Positions 9,196 to 20,384 are shown, counted from the stretch's first letter. The stretch is DNA of 64,000 nucleotides from Thiobacillus sp. (GCA_016124745.1 WGNC01000001.1:1-64000), one strand, 5' to 3'. The notes: generated from the letters alone by a model not told the origin. A program made the numbers and translations.

Positions 9196-12100
9196 TTGCG
9201 TCTAACTCACATCAAACTTGCCGGATTCAAGAGTTTCGTCGACCCCACCGTGATACCCGTGCCCGCCCAGCTGACCGGGGTGGTCGGCCCGAACGGCTGC
9301 GGCAAATCGAACGTGATCGACGCGGTGCGCTGGGTGCTCGGCGAATCGTCGGCCAAGCACCTGCGCGGCGAGTCGATGCAGGACGTGATCTTCAATGGCT
9401 CCGGCACCCGCAAGCCGGCCTCGCGCGCATCGGTCGAACTGGCGTTCAACAACGAACTCGGCCGTGCCGCCGGCCAGTGGTCGCAATATGCCGAGATCTC
9501 GGTCAAGCGCGTGCTCGACCGCAGCGGCGACTCCACCTATTACATCAACAACATGCGCGTGCGGCGGCGCGATGTCGCCGACCTGTTCCTCGGCACCGGG
9601 GTCGGCGCGCGCGCCTACGCGATCATCGAGCAGGGCATGATCTCGCGCCTGATCGAGGCCAAGCCCGAGGAACTGCGCGGCTACCTGGAAGAGGCAGCGG
9701 GCGTGTCGAAGTACAAGGAACGCCGCAAGGAAACCGAGTCGCGGCTCAAGGACGCGCGCGACAACCTCAACCGCGTCGAGGACATCCAGCGCGAACTCAA
9801 GGCGCAGGTCGAGAAGCTCACCGCGCAGGCCGAAGTCGCGCAGAATTACCGCAGCCTGCAGGCCGATCTGACGTTTTCGCAGCACCGCCTGTGGTTTGCG
9901 AAAAAGCACGACGCCGCCCAGCAGCGCGCGCGCATCGACAAGGACCTGGTCGAGGCGCAGAACCGGCTCGAAGCGGAAACCGCGCGGCTGCGTCATATCG
10001 AATCCGGGCTGGAAGCCGCGCGCCAGACCCAGTTCGCCGGGCAGGACACGCTGAACACCGCACAGGCCGCGTATTACCAGGCGCAGTCGGAAGTCGCCCG
10101 GATCGAGCAAAGCATGGCGCACCAGAACGCCACCCGCGAGCGCCTGTACCGCCAGGTGCAGGAACTGGCCGCACGCGTGGAAGGCCAGCAGACCCGCCGC
10201 GCCGCCACGCGCGAAGCGCTCGATGAGGTCAACGCCCAGCAGCCCGGCCTGGAAGCCGTGCTGATGGAAGCCGAGGCGGCAGCGCGCGAAGCCACCGACA
10301 GCACGCTGCCGCAGAAGGAGGCCGCCTTGCGCGACGCGCAGCAGGCGGTGGGCGACGCGCAGCGCGTCGTGACGCAGGGCGAACAGGCACGCCAGGTCGA
10401 CGAGAACAGTCTCGGCCACACCAGACGCCAGCTGGAACAACTGGATGGGCGGCGCCGCCGACTGGAACAGGAACAGGCGCAACTGCCGCGACCGGATGCG
10501 GCCGGGCTGTCTGGCAAGCAGGTCGAAGTCGAGGCGCTGGCGCAAAATTTGGCCACCGCGCAGGCCGGCCTCAAGGCCGCCGAAACCGCGTTGCCCGAAC
10601 TCGACGCCGCGCGCGGCGAGCATCAGCGCGCACTGGAAGCCGCGCGCAAGGCGCTGCACCAGACCGAGGCCGAACTCGCCGCCCTGAAAAAGCTGCAGGA
10701 AAGCCTGAAGGCCGACGAAAAGCTCGGCGGCTGGCTGGCCCAGCGCAATCTCGAACACGCGCCGCGCCTGTGGGAAAAACTGCGCGTCGCCCCCGGCTGG
10801 GAAGCTGCCGTCGAAGCCGTCCTGCGCGAACGCCTGCAGTCGGTGGCGGCCGACGCCCAGTCGAACTGGTTCGCCGACGCGCCGCCCGCGCGGCTGACCG
10901 TGTGGATCGGGCAGGGCGCGGCTGCGGCCCAATCGCCGGACACCTGGCTGGCCAGCAAGATCGTCAGCGACGATCTCGCCGCCGACGCCGCGCTCGGCGA
11001 CTGGCTGGCCGGCGTGTACTGGGCCGACGACGCGGAGTCGGCCCGTTCGCGTGCCGCCCGCCTCGTCGCCGGCGAATGCGTGGTGACGCCGCAGGGCCAT
11101 GTGTTTACCCCGCACAGCGTCACCTTCCATGGTCCGCACACCGCGGTCGAGGGCATTCTTGCGCGCGGGCGCGAACTCGAACGGCTGACGGCCGACGCCG
11201 TCCGGTTGCACGACGACGTCGCGCAACTCGAAGCGGCGCACGCCGAAGCCCAGCAAAGCTACATGGAGCGCCAGCGTGAGATCCAGGCGCTGCGCGCGCA
11301 GACCGGCCAGACGCAAAGCCGTCACCACACCGCGCAAATGGAACTGCTGCGCCTGCAGCAGGCGGTGGATCGCGTGCAGAGCCGGGCGGCGCAGATCACC
11401 GAGGAACTGGAAGAAGTCAGCCGTCAGTCGGCCAACGAGCGCGCCATGCTGGAAACGCTGGAGACGCGTCTCAAGGAATACCGCGTGCAGGCCGACGTCG
11501 CGCGCGACGCCTTGTATGCCGCGCGCCAGAAGCGCGACCAGGCCGACCGCGCCGTATTCGAGGCACGCGAGTTGCAGCGCGCGGCCGAGCGCCGACATCA
11601 GGAAGCCGGTTTTGCGCTCACCACCTGCACCAACAAGCTCAGGGAATTGAGCGAAACGCTGGCGCGCATCGATCAGGAGATCGCGGCTGACGAATCGCGG
11701 CTGGCGCAGGCCCGCGGCGAACTGGCCCAACTGCCGGCCGACGCCCTCGACGCGGAACTGCAGCAGGCACTGGAGACGCGTACCGGGTGCGAAACGGCGC
11801 TCGCTGCCGCGCGCGATGTGCTGGAGGGGCTGACTGCCCAGCTGCGCGGTCAGGACGAAACGCGGCTGGCATGCGAGCAGGGCCTCGACCCCTTGCGCCA
11901 CACCATCGAGCAACTGAAGCTCAAGGACCAGGAAGCGATGTTGATGCAGTCGCAGTTCGAACTGCAGCTGCGCGAAGCCGCGGCTGACGAGGCCGTGCTC
12001 GAATCCGGCCTCGCCGAGAGCCCGAGGCCGGCCCAGTTGCAGGCGCAGATCACCCGCCTGCAGAACGAGATTGCGGCGCTGGGTGCGGTCAACCTTGCGG

Positions 12101-12696
12101 CGCTGGACGAACTGACCCAGGCACAGGAACGCGCCGAATATCTCGCCGCGCAATGTGCCGACCTGCTGGAAGCCGTCAGCACGCTCGAAGATGCCATCCA
12201 TCGCATCGACCAGGAATCGCGCGCGCGGCTCAAGGAAACCTTCGACACCGTCAACCAGCACATGGGCGAGCTGTTCCCGCAACTGTTCGGCGGCGGCCAG
12301 GCACGGCTCATCCTCACCGGCGAGGAACTGCTCGATTCCGGCGTGCAGGTGTTTGCGCAGCCGCCCGGCAAGAAGAACGCCTCGATCCACCTGCTGTCGG
12401 GCGGCGAGAAGACGCTGACCGCGCTGTCGCTCGTGTTCGCCATGTTCAAGCTGAATCCGGCGCCGTTCTGCCTGCTCGACGAGGTCGACGCGCCGCTCGA
12501 CGACGCCAACACCGAGCGCTACTGCAACCTGGTCAAGGCGATGTCCGACCAGACCCAGTTCCTCTTCATCACCCACAACCGCGTCACCATGGAAGTGGCG
12601 CAGCATCTGGCCGGCGTCACCATGCAGGAGCCGGGCGTGTCGCGCGTCGTCGCGGTGGACGTGGACGAGGCGGTGGGAATGGTCGAGGCGGCGTGA
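9196..12696 (+). CDS. smc: Chromosome segregation protein SMC
   Basis: A 1166-residue condensin ATPase that organises and segregates the chromosome. The start is TTG, preceded by AAGG about ten bases upstream. The head is split: Walker A GPNGCGKSN (about 31-40) at the N-terminus, signature LLSGGEKTLTALSL and Walker B FCLLDEVDAPLDD at the C-terminus. Long coiled coils flank a hinge at about 500-660 (KLRVAPGWEAAVEAVL onward). Genes for kleisin ScpA and ScpB are not adjacent. A long antisense frame across the gene is a GC-codon artefact. Confidence 0.97.
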   Translation: MRLTHIKLAGFKSFVDPTVIPVPAQLTGVVGPNGCGKSNVIDAVRWVLGESSAKHLRGESMQDVIFNGSGTRKPASRASVELAFNNELGRAAGQWSQYAEISVKRVLDRSGDSTYYINNMRVRRRDVADLFLGTGVGARAYAIIEQGMISRLIEAKPEELRGYLEEAAGVSKYKERRKETESRLKDARDNLNRVEDIQRELKAQVEKLTAQAEVAQNYRSLQADLTFSQHRLWFAKKHDAAQQRARIDKDLVEAQNRLEAETARLRHIESGLEAARQTQFAGQDTLNTAQAAYYQAQSEVARIEQSMAHQNATRERLYRQVQELAARVEGQQTRRAATREALDEVNAQQPGLEAVLMEAEAAAREATDSTLPQKEAALRDAQQAVGDAQRVVTQGEQARQVDENSLGHTRRQLEQLDGRRRRLEQEQAQLPRPDAAGLSGKQVEVEALAQNLATAQAGLKAAETALPELDAARGEHQRALEAARKALHQTEAELAALKKLQESLKADEKLGGWLAQRNLEHAPRLWEKLRVAPGWEAAVEAVLRERLQSVAADAQSNWFADAPPARLTVWIGQGAAAAQSPDTWLASKIVSDDLAADAALGDWLAGVYWADDAESARSRAARLVAGECVVTPQGHVFTPHSVTFHGPHTAVEGILARGRELERLTADAVRLHDDVAQLEAAHAEAQQSYMERQREIQALRAQTGQTQSRHHTAQMELLRLQQAVDRVQSRAAQITEELEEVSRQSANERAMLETLETRLKEYRVQADVARDALYAARQKRDQADRAVFEARELQRAAERRHQEAGFALTTCTNKLRELSETLARIDQEIAADESRLAQARGELAQLPADALDAELQQALETRTGCETALAAARDVLEGLTAQLRGQDETRLACEQGLDPLRHTIEQLKLKDQEAMLMQSQFELQLREAAADEAVLESGLAESPRPAQLQAQITRLQNEIAALGAVNLAALDELTQAQERAEYLAAQCADLLEAVSTLEDAIHRIDQESRARLKETFDTVNQHMGELFPQLFGGGQARLILTGEELLDSGVQVFAQPPGKKNASIHLLSGGEKTLTALSLVFAMFKLNPAPFCLLDEVDAPLDDANTERYCNLVKAMSDQTQFLFITHNRVTMEVAQHLAGVTMQEPGVSRVVAVDVDEAVGMVEAA

Positions 12697-12739
12697 GCCG
12701 CTTCTTGCCAAAATTTGCCAAACTGCCTAGCATCAAGCC

Positions 12740-12976
12740 ATGAGCACGATGAACATTTCCCTGCCCGACTCGCTCAAGACCTTCGTCGACGAACAGGTCA
12801 CGCAGCGCGGTTATGGCACCAGCAGCGAGTACGTGCGCGAACTGATCCGCAAGGATCAGGAGCGCCAGCACTTGCGCAGCCTACTGCTGGAGGGCGCAGC
12901 CTCCGCGCCGGCAGGCCCGGCGGATGCTTCGTACTTCGAGAATTTGCGCCGCCGCGTCAGCGGACACGGAGGGTGA
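12740..12976 (+). CDS. ParD-type antitoxin (ribbon-helix-helix)
   Basis: A 78-residue type II antitoxin. The N-terminus MNISLPDSLKTFVDEQV and the helix pair ending SSEYVRELIRKDQERQ are the CopG/ParD ribbon-helix-helix fold that binds the operon's own promoter. The C-terminal half (AGPADASYFENLRRRVSGHGG) would wrap the toxin. Its stop overlaps the toxin's GTG as GTGA, so the pair is translationally coupled, and the antitoxin probably represses its own operon. Confidence 0.9.
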   Translation: MSTMNISLPDSLKTFVDEQVTQRGYGTSSEYVRELIRKDQERQHLRSLLLEGAASAPAGPADASYFENLRRRVSGHGG

Positions 12977-13314
12977 AGGCAAAGCCCGTCATCCCGCGTG
13001 CACTCGCCAACCGGGATGTGGACCAGGCCATTGCCTGGTATCTGAATGAGGACGCTGCGCAGGCGGCACAGGGCCTGATTGACTCGCTCGAACGCGCGTA
13101 TGCCCACATCGCCCGTTATCCAGCCACGGGCTCGGCGCGATACGCGCAGGAGTTGAATCTCCCCGGGCTGCGAAGCTGGCCGCTGAAAAATTACCCGTAT
13201 CTGGTTTTCTATGTCGAGCGTGCCGACCATGTCGACGTCTGGCGCGTGCTGCATGGGCAGCGGGACGTTCCGGCGTGGTTGCTGGACGAATCGATCGACG
13301 TCGCAGGCCTTTGA
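12973..13314 (+). CDS. ParE/RelE-superfamily toxin
   Basis: A 113-residue toxin starting at GTG 12973, behind ACGGAGG and overlapping the antitoxin stop. The fold motifs are those of ParE: DVDQAIAWYLNEDAAQAA in helix 1, RYPATGSARY in the loop, GLRSWPLKNYPYLVFYVE in the central strands and VDVWRVLHGQRDVPAWL near the end. ParE members usually poison DNA gyrase and RelE members cut mRNA at the ribosome; the ParE-like partner favours the first. It sits between smc and serS. Confidence 0.88.
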   Translation: MKAKPVIPRALANRDVDQAIAWYLNEDAAQAAQGLIDSLERAYAHIARYPATGSARYAQELNLPGLRSWPLKNYPYLVFYVERADHVDVWRVLHGQRDVPAWLLDESIDVAGL

Positions 13315-13368
13315 TGGCATTGCCCGGCGCGATCATGGACAATTCTATTTTTTACGTAACGCGTGTGA

Positions 13369-14739
<1,371 letters not shown>

Positions 14740-14755
14740 ATTTTCGAATCCCCTT

Positions 14756-16168
14756 TCAACCCGGCAGGGGCTTCCCTTCAAAGCTGCGTCCCAGGTTGAA
14801 CAACGGGTTGTACTCCGGCTCCAGTCGCAGCAGGATGTCGTAGTAGTTGCGGATGTTTTCGGCAAACTGCAATGCCTCGGCGCCGCGTGCGTATCCGTAT
14901 TTCATGACACTGGCATACCTGCCTCGACCCAGATGGGGCAGGGCTTCCTTGACGTCGGCCCAACTGTCCGGATTGCCCCCCATTGCCTGTGCGATGCGGC
15001 GTGCATCCTCCATATGCCCCTGTCCCTGGTTGTAGGCGGCCAGTGCCAGCCAGGTGCGGTCGGGTTCGGGGATGCGATCGGGAAGGGTCTCTTTCAGCAT
15101 TGCCAGATAACGCGCACCCCCCAGAATGCTCTGGCGCGCATCGAGCCGGTCTTTCACGCCCAGGCGGTCGGCCGTCTCGCCGGTCAGCATCATCAAGCCG
15201 CGCACGCCCGTCGGCGAGGTGGCGAGCGGGTCCCACTGCGACTCCTGATAGCCGATCGCCGCCAGCAGTCGCCAGTCGATGCCGGTCAGCGTCTGCGCCT
15301 CGCGGAAATACCGGCGCAAATCGGGCAGCCGTTGCGGGCGGCGCTGCTGCATGCCGAGGATGTCCGTGCTGTCCAGCTGCTGAACATGGCCAAAATAGCG
15401 CTCGTAAATGCGCTTGAGCGTGCCGTCCATTTGCGCCTGCTTCACGAAACGCGCCAGCGTGGCGCGGAAGACCGTCGAGATCTGTTTCGGCATGGCCCAG
15501 ACAATTTTCTGCTTGTCGGGAAGGTCGAATGCCACCCTCAGTTCCGGAAAGAAATTGCGCATCGGGTCGAAGTCCATGCCGCTGATGACCACGGCGTCGT
15601 ATTTGCCCTCCTGCAGCTGTGCCAGCATCTCTTCCGGCCAGATGTTTTCCAGCGCGGCCCATGACAAGCCGGGATTCTTGCGCTTCAGTCGCATCAGCAT
15701 GGGAGTGTGGCCGGAGCCGATGATCAGCGCCAGCTTCTTGCCGGACAGATCCTTGATGTTGCGCGGCGCCTTGTCCGTCGTGCGATACACGATGTGTACC
15801 GGGGTTTCGAACAGCACCGGGCTGGCAACCAGATGGCGGTCCTTGACCACCGCCAGCGGCAGGGTCGCCGATGCCAGATGGATCTGCTGCATGTCGAGCA
15901 GTTCCAGCAGCGCCTCGGGACGCGACTTTTCCGTCCACCGAAGCGTCCAGTCGTTCGCCCTGCTGAATGCCACCATCAGATCGTGCTCGAATCCCGCGGC
16001 TTCGCCGTTGTGATCAATGAAGAACGTGGCCGGGCTATTGCGCGTTCCCACCCGTAATTCGCCACTGAGTTCCGGCGGCGGAACGGGACGGCTGCAGGCG
16101 GTCAATGCCAGGGCCAACGCCAGCATGGCCAGGCGACCGATTGATCCCGACAGGTTCTTGATGCGCAT
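14756..16168 (-). CDS. mltF: Membrane-bound lytic murein transglycosylase F
   Basis: A 470-residue outer-membrane lipoprotein that cleaves peptidoglycan glycan strands to anhydromuropeptides. The start at 16168 gives MRIKNLSGS plus a lipobox ALTAC with Cys25. Residues 45-265 form a solute-binding-protein-like regulatory domain (ELRVGTRNSPATFF), and residues 285-440 form the SLT domain with catalytic Glu in AIGYQESQWDP, SPTGVRGLMML and AAYNQGQGHMEDA. The frame opens 13 codons earlier without a leader, so the later ATG is preferred. It is convergent with serS. Confidence 0.94.
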   Translation of the reverse strand: MRIKNLSGSIGRLAMLALALALTACSRPVPPPELSGELRVGTRNSPATFFIDHNGEAAGFEHDLMVAFSRANDWTLRWTEKSRPEALLELLDMQQIHLASATLPLAVVKDRHLVASPVLFETPVHIVYRTTDKAPRNIKDLSGKKLALIIGSGHTPMLMRLKRKNPGLSWAALENIWPEEMLAQLQEGKYDAVVISGMDFDPMRNFFPELRVAFDLPDKQKIVWAMPKQISTVFRATLARFVKQAQMDGTLKRIYERYFGHVQQLDSTDILGMQQRRPQRLPDLRRYFREAQTLTGIDWRLLAAIGYQESQWDPLATSPTGVRGLMMLTGETADRLGVKDRLDARQSILGGARYLAMLKETLPDRIPEPDRTWLALAAYNQGQGHMEDARRIAQAMGGNPDSWADVKEALPHLGRGRYASVMKYGYARGAEALQFAENIRNYYDILLRLEPEYNPLFNLGRSFEGKPLPG

Positions 16169-16238
16169 GGCTGGAGTCTGACGGAGTGTTAAATTTTCGT
16201 CCAGCAAACTGCTCGACTCGGTTACAATACCCGCCGCC

Positions 16239-16328
<90 letters not shown>

Positions 16329-16355
16329 ATAACCTAACGACCACACGAACGCGCA

Positions 16356-17105
16356 ATGCCGAAACATGCCTACCACGGCAGGCTATCCGTGGTTGTTCCC
16401 GTCAAGAACGAGCAGGACAACGTCGAGCCGCTGGTGCGTGAAATCGCGGCCGCCTTGTCCGGCAACACGACGTTCGAAATCCTCTATATCAACGATGGCA
16501 GCGCTGACGCCACGCAGGCACGGCTCGATGCGCTCAAGGCCGAATTCCCGATGCTCAGGGTGATCCGCCACCGCACTTCCTGCGGGCAGAGCAGGGCGGT
16601 GACGACGGGCGTGAATGCGGCGCGGTACGAATGGATCGCCACGCTGGACGGCGACGGCCAGAACGATCCGGCCGACATCCCCGCGCTGCTGGCCAGGCTG
16701 GCCGACCCGGCACAGCCGTCGAACCTGGAGTTGCTTGCGGGCTGGCGTGCACGCCGCAACGATACCTTTCTGCGCCGCCTGTCGTCGAAAGTCGCCAACG
16801 GCGTGCGCTCGCGCATGTTGAAGGACAACACGCCGGATACGGGCTGCGGCCTCAAGGTGTTCGCCCGCGAGACTTTCCTGCAGTTGCCCAACTTCGATCA
16901 TATGCACCGCTTTCTGCCGGCGCTGGTGATGCGTGACGGCGGCGCCGTGGTATCGGTTCCGGTCCATCATCGCGCGCGCGAACGCGGCACTTCCAAATAT
17001 GGCGTCCACAACCGGCTGTGGGTGGGCATCGTCGATCTGTTCGGTGTCGCCTGGCTGCAGCGGCGCGTGCGCCTGCCGGTGATCGAGCCGGATTCCGATC
17101 TCTGA
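16356..17105 (+). CDS. Family 2 glycosyltransferase (DPM1/ArnC-like)
   Basis: A 249-residue GT-A enzyme likely to attach a sugar to polyprenyl phosphate on the cytoplasmic face. LSVVVPVKNEQDNVEPLV is the nucleotide-sugar-binding N-terminus, YINDGSAD follows, and TLDGDGQNDP carries the DxD-type metal site. It lacks the two C-terminal membrane helices of ArnC, so it is closer to soluble dolichol-phosphate-mannose synthase types. It leads a set with a VTT protein, PAP2 phosphatase and ArnT-like transferase, which suggests a lipid-linked sugar pathway for envelope modification. Confidence 0.86.
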   Translation: MPKHAYHGRLSVVVPVKNEQDNVEPLVREIAAALSGNTTFEILYINDGSADATQARLDALKAEFPMLRVIRHRTSCGQSRAVTTGVNAARYEWIATLDGDGQNDPADIPALLARLADPAQPSNLELLAGWRARRNDTFLRRLSSKVANGVRSRMLKDNTPDTGCGLKVFARETFLQLPNFDHMHRFLPALVMRDGGAVVSVPVHHRARERGTSKYGVHNRLWVGIVDLFGVAWLQRRVRLPVIEPDSDL

Positions 17106-17120
17106 ACGAATGCGGCGAGC

Positions 17121-17813
17121 ATGAAAGCCCGCGTCATCTTCAAGGGCCTGGCGCTCATTTTCAGCCTGGCGCTGTTGGGATATTTGTTCAAGACCAGCGA
17201 TCTGGGCAGCAGTGTCAACGAGGCCTGGATCGATGCGCGGGTGCGCGGCCATGGCATCAACGGTGCACTGCTGTTCCTGCTGATGGGCGCGGTCTTTACT
17301 GCCATTGGCCTGCCGCGCCAGATCATTGCCTTCCTCGGCGGTTATGCGTTCAACCTGTGGCTGGGTACGCTGCTCGGTGCGCTGGCCGCCTTGCTGGGGT
17401 GCATGCTGAGCTTTGGCTATGCAAGATTCTTTGGCAAGGGCCTGTTGCGCGCCCGCCTCGGCGAGCGCGCCGGGCGCTTCGATCGCTTCATTCACGACCA
17501 TCCGTTTTCGATGACGGTGCTGATCCGTCTGCTGCCTGTGGGCAGCAATCTGCTGACCAATCTCGCTGCGGGGATTACAAGCATCCGGTCGCTGTATTTC
17601 TTTGCCGGGTCGCTGATCGGATATCTGCCGCAAACACTCGTGTTCGCATTGGTCGGCAGCGGGGTGCATATCGCCCCTATGCTGAAGCTCACGCTGGCGA
17701 TCGCGCTTTTCCTCGTTTCCGTGGCGCTAGGCATGTATCTGTACCGCCGCACCCGGGGCGTCGAGGCACTGGACGAGACGTTCGAACAGGAATTGGGCAA
17801 GGACGCCGAGTAG
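17121..17813 (+). CDS. VTT-domain (TVP38/DedA-like) membrane protein
   Basis: A 230-residue inner-membrane protein of the TVP38/TMEM64/DedA superfamily. The conserved core includes AIGLPRQIIAFLGGYAFNLWLGTLLGALAALLG, followed by the re-entrant RLLPVGSNLLTNLAAGIT and ALVGSGVHIA near the C-terminus. Some DedA proteins translocate undecaprenyl phosphate, which would fit its neighbours, but the TVP38 branch has no settled substrate. It starts 15 bases after the glycosyltransferase and is probably in the same operon. Confidence 0.85.
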   Translation: MKARVIFKGLALIFSLALLGYLFKTSDLGSSVNEAWIDARVRGHGINGALLFLLMGAVFTAIGLPRQIIAFLGGYAFNLWLGTLLGALAALLGCMLSFGYARFFGKGLLRARLGERAGRFDRFIHDHPFSMTVLIRLLPVGSNLLTNLAAGITSIRSLYFFAGSLIGYLPQTLVFALVGSGVHIAPMLKLTLAIALFLVSVALGMYLYRRTRGVEALDETFEQELGKDAE

Positions 17814-17831
17814 CGTCCAAGGGCCTGCCAA

Positions 17832-18497
17832 TTATTGGGCCGGAACGGTTTCGAGCTCCCGCCAGCGCGGAAGCAGGTAAACGTGCATGACGATGCCTGC
17901 GATCGCCACCCCCATTGCCAAGCCAGCCATCACGTCCGAAAGGTAATGCTGGCCGAGGGCGATGCGTGCCAGCGCCATGAACAGCGCTGCGGTCAGCGCG
18001 AGCAACGCGGCCACGCGTGAGCGCAGCAGCAGCAGGGCGAACATTGCGCCCACCGCTACATCGACGGCATGTTCGGATGGAAACGAATTGAAGCTATGTT
18101 CAAGGCTGGGAGCAGGGCAAAGGACGTCGTGCGTGGAAATGGCATATGGGCGCGGCCGCCCACAGCCAATCTTGAGTATTTCTACCAGCAGCAGCGTTCC
18201 GAAAATCTGTGCATACAGATAGGCGAGCCCGACCAGTCTGAACAATGGATGCTTTGAGTAGATGCCGTACACGAGCAGCGCGATGAAGGGGACATAAAAA
18301 AAGAACAATCCAACGCGCGAATAGAGTTCGAAAACCGGACGCAGGCAGGTGAATATGCCGATGGTGCTGAATGATTGAAGCACTGCGGTATCGGCCCGCA
18401 TCTGCCACGCCATCCATGCGCCAAGCCAAAGCAGGATGGAAGCGAGCAGGGCAATGCGCGTCCGCCAGGCGGCTTTTGCGGAAGAAAGTATCAGCAC
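17832..18497 (-). CDS. PAP2-family membrane phosphatase
   Basis: A 221-residue phosphatidic acid phosphatase type 2 protein with about six transmembrane helices. The three active-site blocks are present: KIGCGRPRP, SFPSEHAVD (usually PSGH, here PSEH) and RIALGQHYLSDV. Likely substrates are undecaprenyl diphosphate or lipid A phosphate on the periplasmic side. It is convergent with the VTT gene and divergent from the ArnT-like gene, so not in the same transcript, but the theme of lipid carrier chemistry is shared. Confidence 0.87.
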   Translation of the reverse strand: MLILSSAKAAWRTRIALLASILLWLGAWMAWQMRADTAVLQSFSTIGIFTCLRPVFELYSRVGLFFFYVPFIALLVYGIYSKHPLFRLVGLAYLYAQIFGTLLLVEILKIGCGRPRPYAISTHDVLCPAPSLEHSFNSFPSEHAVDVAVGAMFALLLLRSRVAALLALTAALFMALARIALGQHYLSDVMAGLAMGVAIAGIVMHVYLLPRWRELETVPAQ

Positions 18498-18775
18498 TTT
18501 GATTGTCGAGGCACGCAGTGTCGCCTCGTAACATCCGGAAAGTCGGTTCGGGTCTCATTTGACGCGTTCTTTATTAAGGCAGTCTTAAGCTGAGGCAAAC
18601 AAGCTTCGCCGGATTGAAGTGGACATCTGGTCGCCATGAGCTTTCGAGTTGGTCTTCCGTGTGATCATGATGCCCGCTTTATAATTCGAATTCAGGCTTC
18701 GCCTATTCCGTCGAGACGGGCAATGCAGTCAGACGGTCGTTGTGGCGAGGTCACTCCACTGTTTCCAGGACCATG
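18498..18775. promoter_or_regulatory. Divergent intergenic region with a -10-like TATAAT
   Basis: The 278 bases between the divergent PAP2 and ArnT-like genes hold no ORF. TATAAT at 18680-18685 points towards the ArnT-like gene about 90 bases downstream, but no -35 sits at the right distance (TTGGTC at 18649 is too far), so an activator-dependent promoter is possible. AT content is higher than in the neighbouring genes. Confidence 0.3.
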
Positions 18776-20380
18776 ATGACGACCTTCCGAACCCTAAACC
18801 TGAACGGGCGCACTGCGCTATTCGGCAGTCTGGTCCTGCTTGCGATGCTGGCCATTGTCGGCATCGCTACGCGACCGCTCACGCCGATCGATGAAACTCG
18901 CTATGTCAGTGCGGCCTGGGAAATGTGGCTGCGGGGAGATTTTCTGGTGCCGTTCAAGAACGGCGAACCGTACAGCCACAAGCCGCCTTTCATGTTCTGG
19001 ATGTTCCAGGCCGGATGGGCCGTGTTCGGCGTCAACGACTGGTGGCCGCGCCTGATTCAGCCCTTGTTCTCGGCAGGGGCGTTGCTTCTCACTTATCTGC
19101 TGGCCCGCCGCTTGTGGCCACAGCAGGCCGATCTTGGCGGCCAGGCCGCGCTGGTGCTGGTGAGTGCATTGCTATGGATCCTGTTCTCAACCACGCTCAT
19201 GTTCGACGTGATTCTGGCGTTCTGGGTTCTGCTCGGCATCCACGGCGTGCTCGCTGCTGCCGACGGCAGAAGGCGTGGCTTTGTCATGCTGGGCATCGCG
19301 ATCGGCATGGGCGTGTTGACCAAGGGGCCGGTCATCCTGCTCAACCTCCTGCCGGTCACGGTGCTGGCGCCGTGGTGGCGTCCCGGACTGCGGTGGGGTC
19401 GCTGGTACGGCGGGGTGGTCCTGGCGGTACTGCTCGGTGCTGCCATCGCATTGGCATGGGCGTTGCCGGCCGGAATGTCGGGCGGCGAAGCCTATCGCAA
19501 TGCCATTTTCTGGGGGCAGACGGCCGACCGCATGGTCGATTCCTTCGCGCACCGGCGGCCATTCTGGTGGTATCTGCCCTTGCTGCCCGTGCTGCTGTTT
19601 CCGTGGTTTGTCTGGCCGGGACTGTGGAAGGCGCTGGCGCATCATCGGCGCAGCGGACTTGATTGGGGATCACGATTTTGCCTGGCATGGATGCTGCCGG
19701 TTTTCATCGCATTCTGTTTCATCAGCGGCAAGCAGCCTCACTATCTGGTGCCGCTGTTTCCAGCCTTCGCACTACTGACCGCTCGGGTGCTGGCCGATCG
19801 AACGGAGTCCAGGGTGGGCCTGCCCGCATTGCTGGCCGCAGCGCTGGGCGGGGCGTTGATCCTGGCTGCCAGCGGGCAGATTGCTGCAGTGAGCAGGCAG
19901 GTCGAGGCCTTGCCGCCGGCATGGCCAGGCGTTCTGCTCATGGTGTTGGCGCTGGTGTTCTACTGGGCAGGTCGCCGTGGCGTGTCAGCGGTGACTAACC
20001 TGGCCTTGCTGGGGGTTGCCACGATGGCGCTGACGCAAGTCGCGGCCATGCACTCGCTGGGCCCGCTATATGACATCAAACCGATGGCTCTGGCGATCAA
20101 AGGCGTTCAGGATGAAGGGCGGCTGGTTGCGAATACCGCGGCCTACCATGCGCAATATCAGTTTCTCGGTCGGCTGAAGGCCCCGCTGGTCGAGTTGCGT
20201 GGAGACGATGCCGCCGCGTGGCTGGACGGGCACCCGGATGCTTATGCGGTAGTTTATCTGAAGGACACGCAAGGCTTGCCCACCATTGCGGCGCGCCACA
20301 AGCAGGCGTATCGGGGTGGGGCGGTCGTCCTGGTCGATGCCCGGACAGCGGCCAGCTTGCTGGCCGCTCGCGTCGACTAG
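18776..20380 (+). CDS. ArnT-like glycosyltransferase (GT83 family)
   Basis: A 534-residue polytopic membrane enzyme. The first periplasmic loop has RPLTPIDETRYVSAAWEMW, the ArnT/PMT-type catalytic region, and FKNGEPYSHKPPFMFWMFQ. About a dozen hydrophobic helices follow, ending with a small soluble C-terminal domain. GT83 enzymes move a sugar from undecaprenyl phosphate to lipid A or other acceptors; the sugar is unknown here, and arnABC-type genes are not visible. ATG 18776 follows AGGA by 5 bases; ATG 18773 is the alternative. A MITE-like element abuts its stop codon. Confidence 0.85.
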   Translation: MTTFRTLNLNGRTALFGSLVLLAMLAIVGIATRPLTPIDETRYVSAAWEMWLRGDFLVPFKNGEPYSHKPPFMFWMFQAGWAVFGVNDWWPRLIQPLFSAGALLLTYLLARRLWPQQADLGGQAALVLVSALLWILFSTTLMFDVILAFWVLLGIHGVLAAADGRRRGFVMLGIAIGMGVLTKGPVILLNLLPVTVLAPWWRPGLRWGRWYGGVVLAVLLGAAIALAWALPAGMSGGEAYRNAIFWGQTADRMVDSFAHRRPFWWYLPLLPVLLFPWFVWPGLWKALAHHRRSGLDWGSRFCLAWMLPVFIAFCFISGKQPHYLVPLFPAFALLTARVLADRTESRVGLPALLAAALGGALILAASGQIAAVSRQVEALPPAWPGVLLMVLALVFYWAGRRGVSAVTNLALLGVATMALTQVAAMHSLGPLYDIKPMALAIKGVQDEGRLVANTAAYHAQYQFLGRLKAPLVELRGDDAAAWLDGHPDAYAVVYLKDTQGLPTIAARHKQAYRGGAVVLVDARTAASLLAARVD

Positions 20381-20384
20381 TAAG

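Noticed and set aside
9202-12711. 1169-codon open frame antisense to smc
   Set aside because: It mirrors a GC-rich coding strand, has low-complexity composition (many Arg, Gln, Leu, His) and no family signature, while smc on the plus strand is complete with all ATPase motifs.
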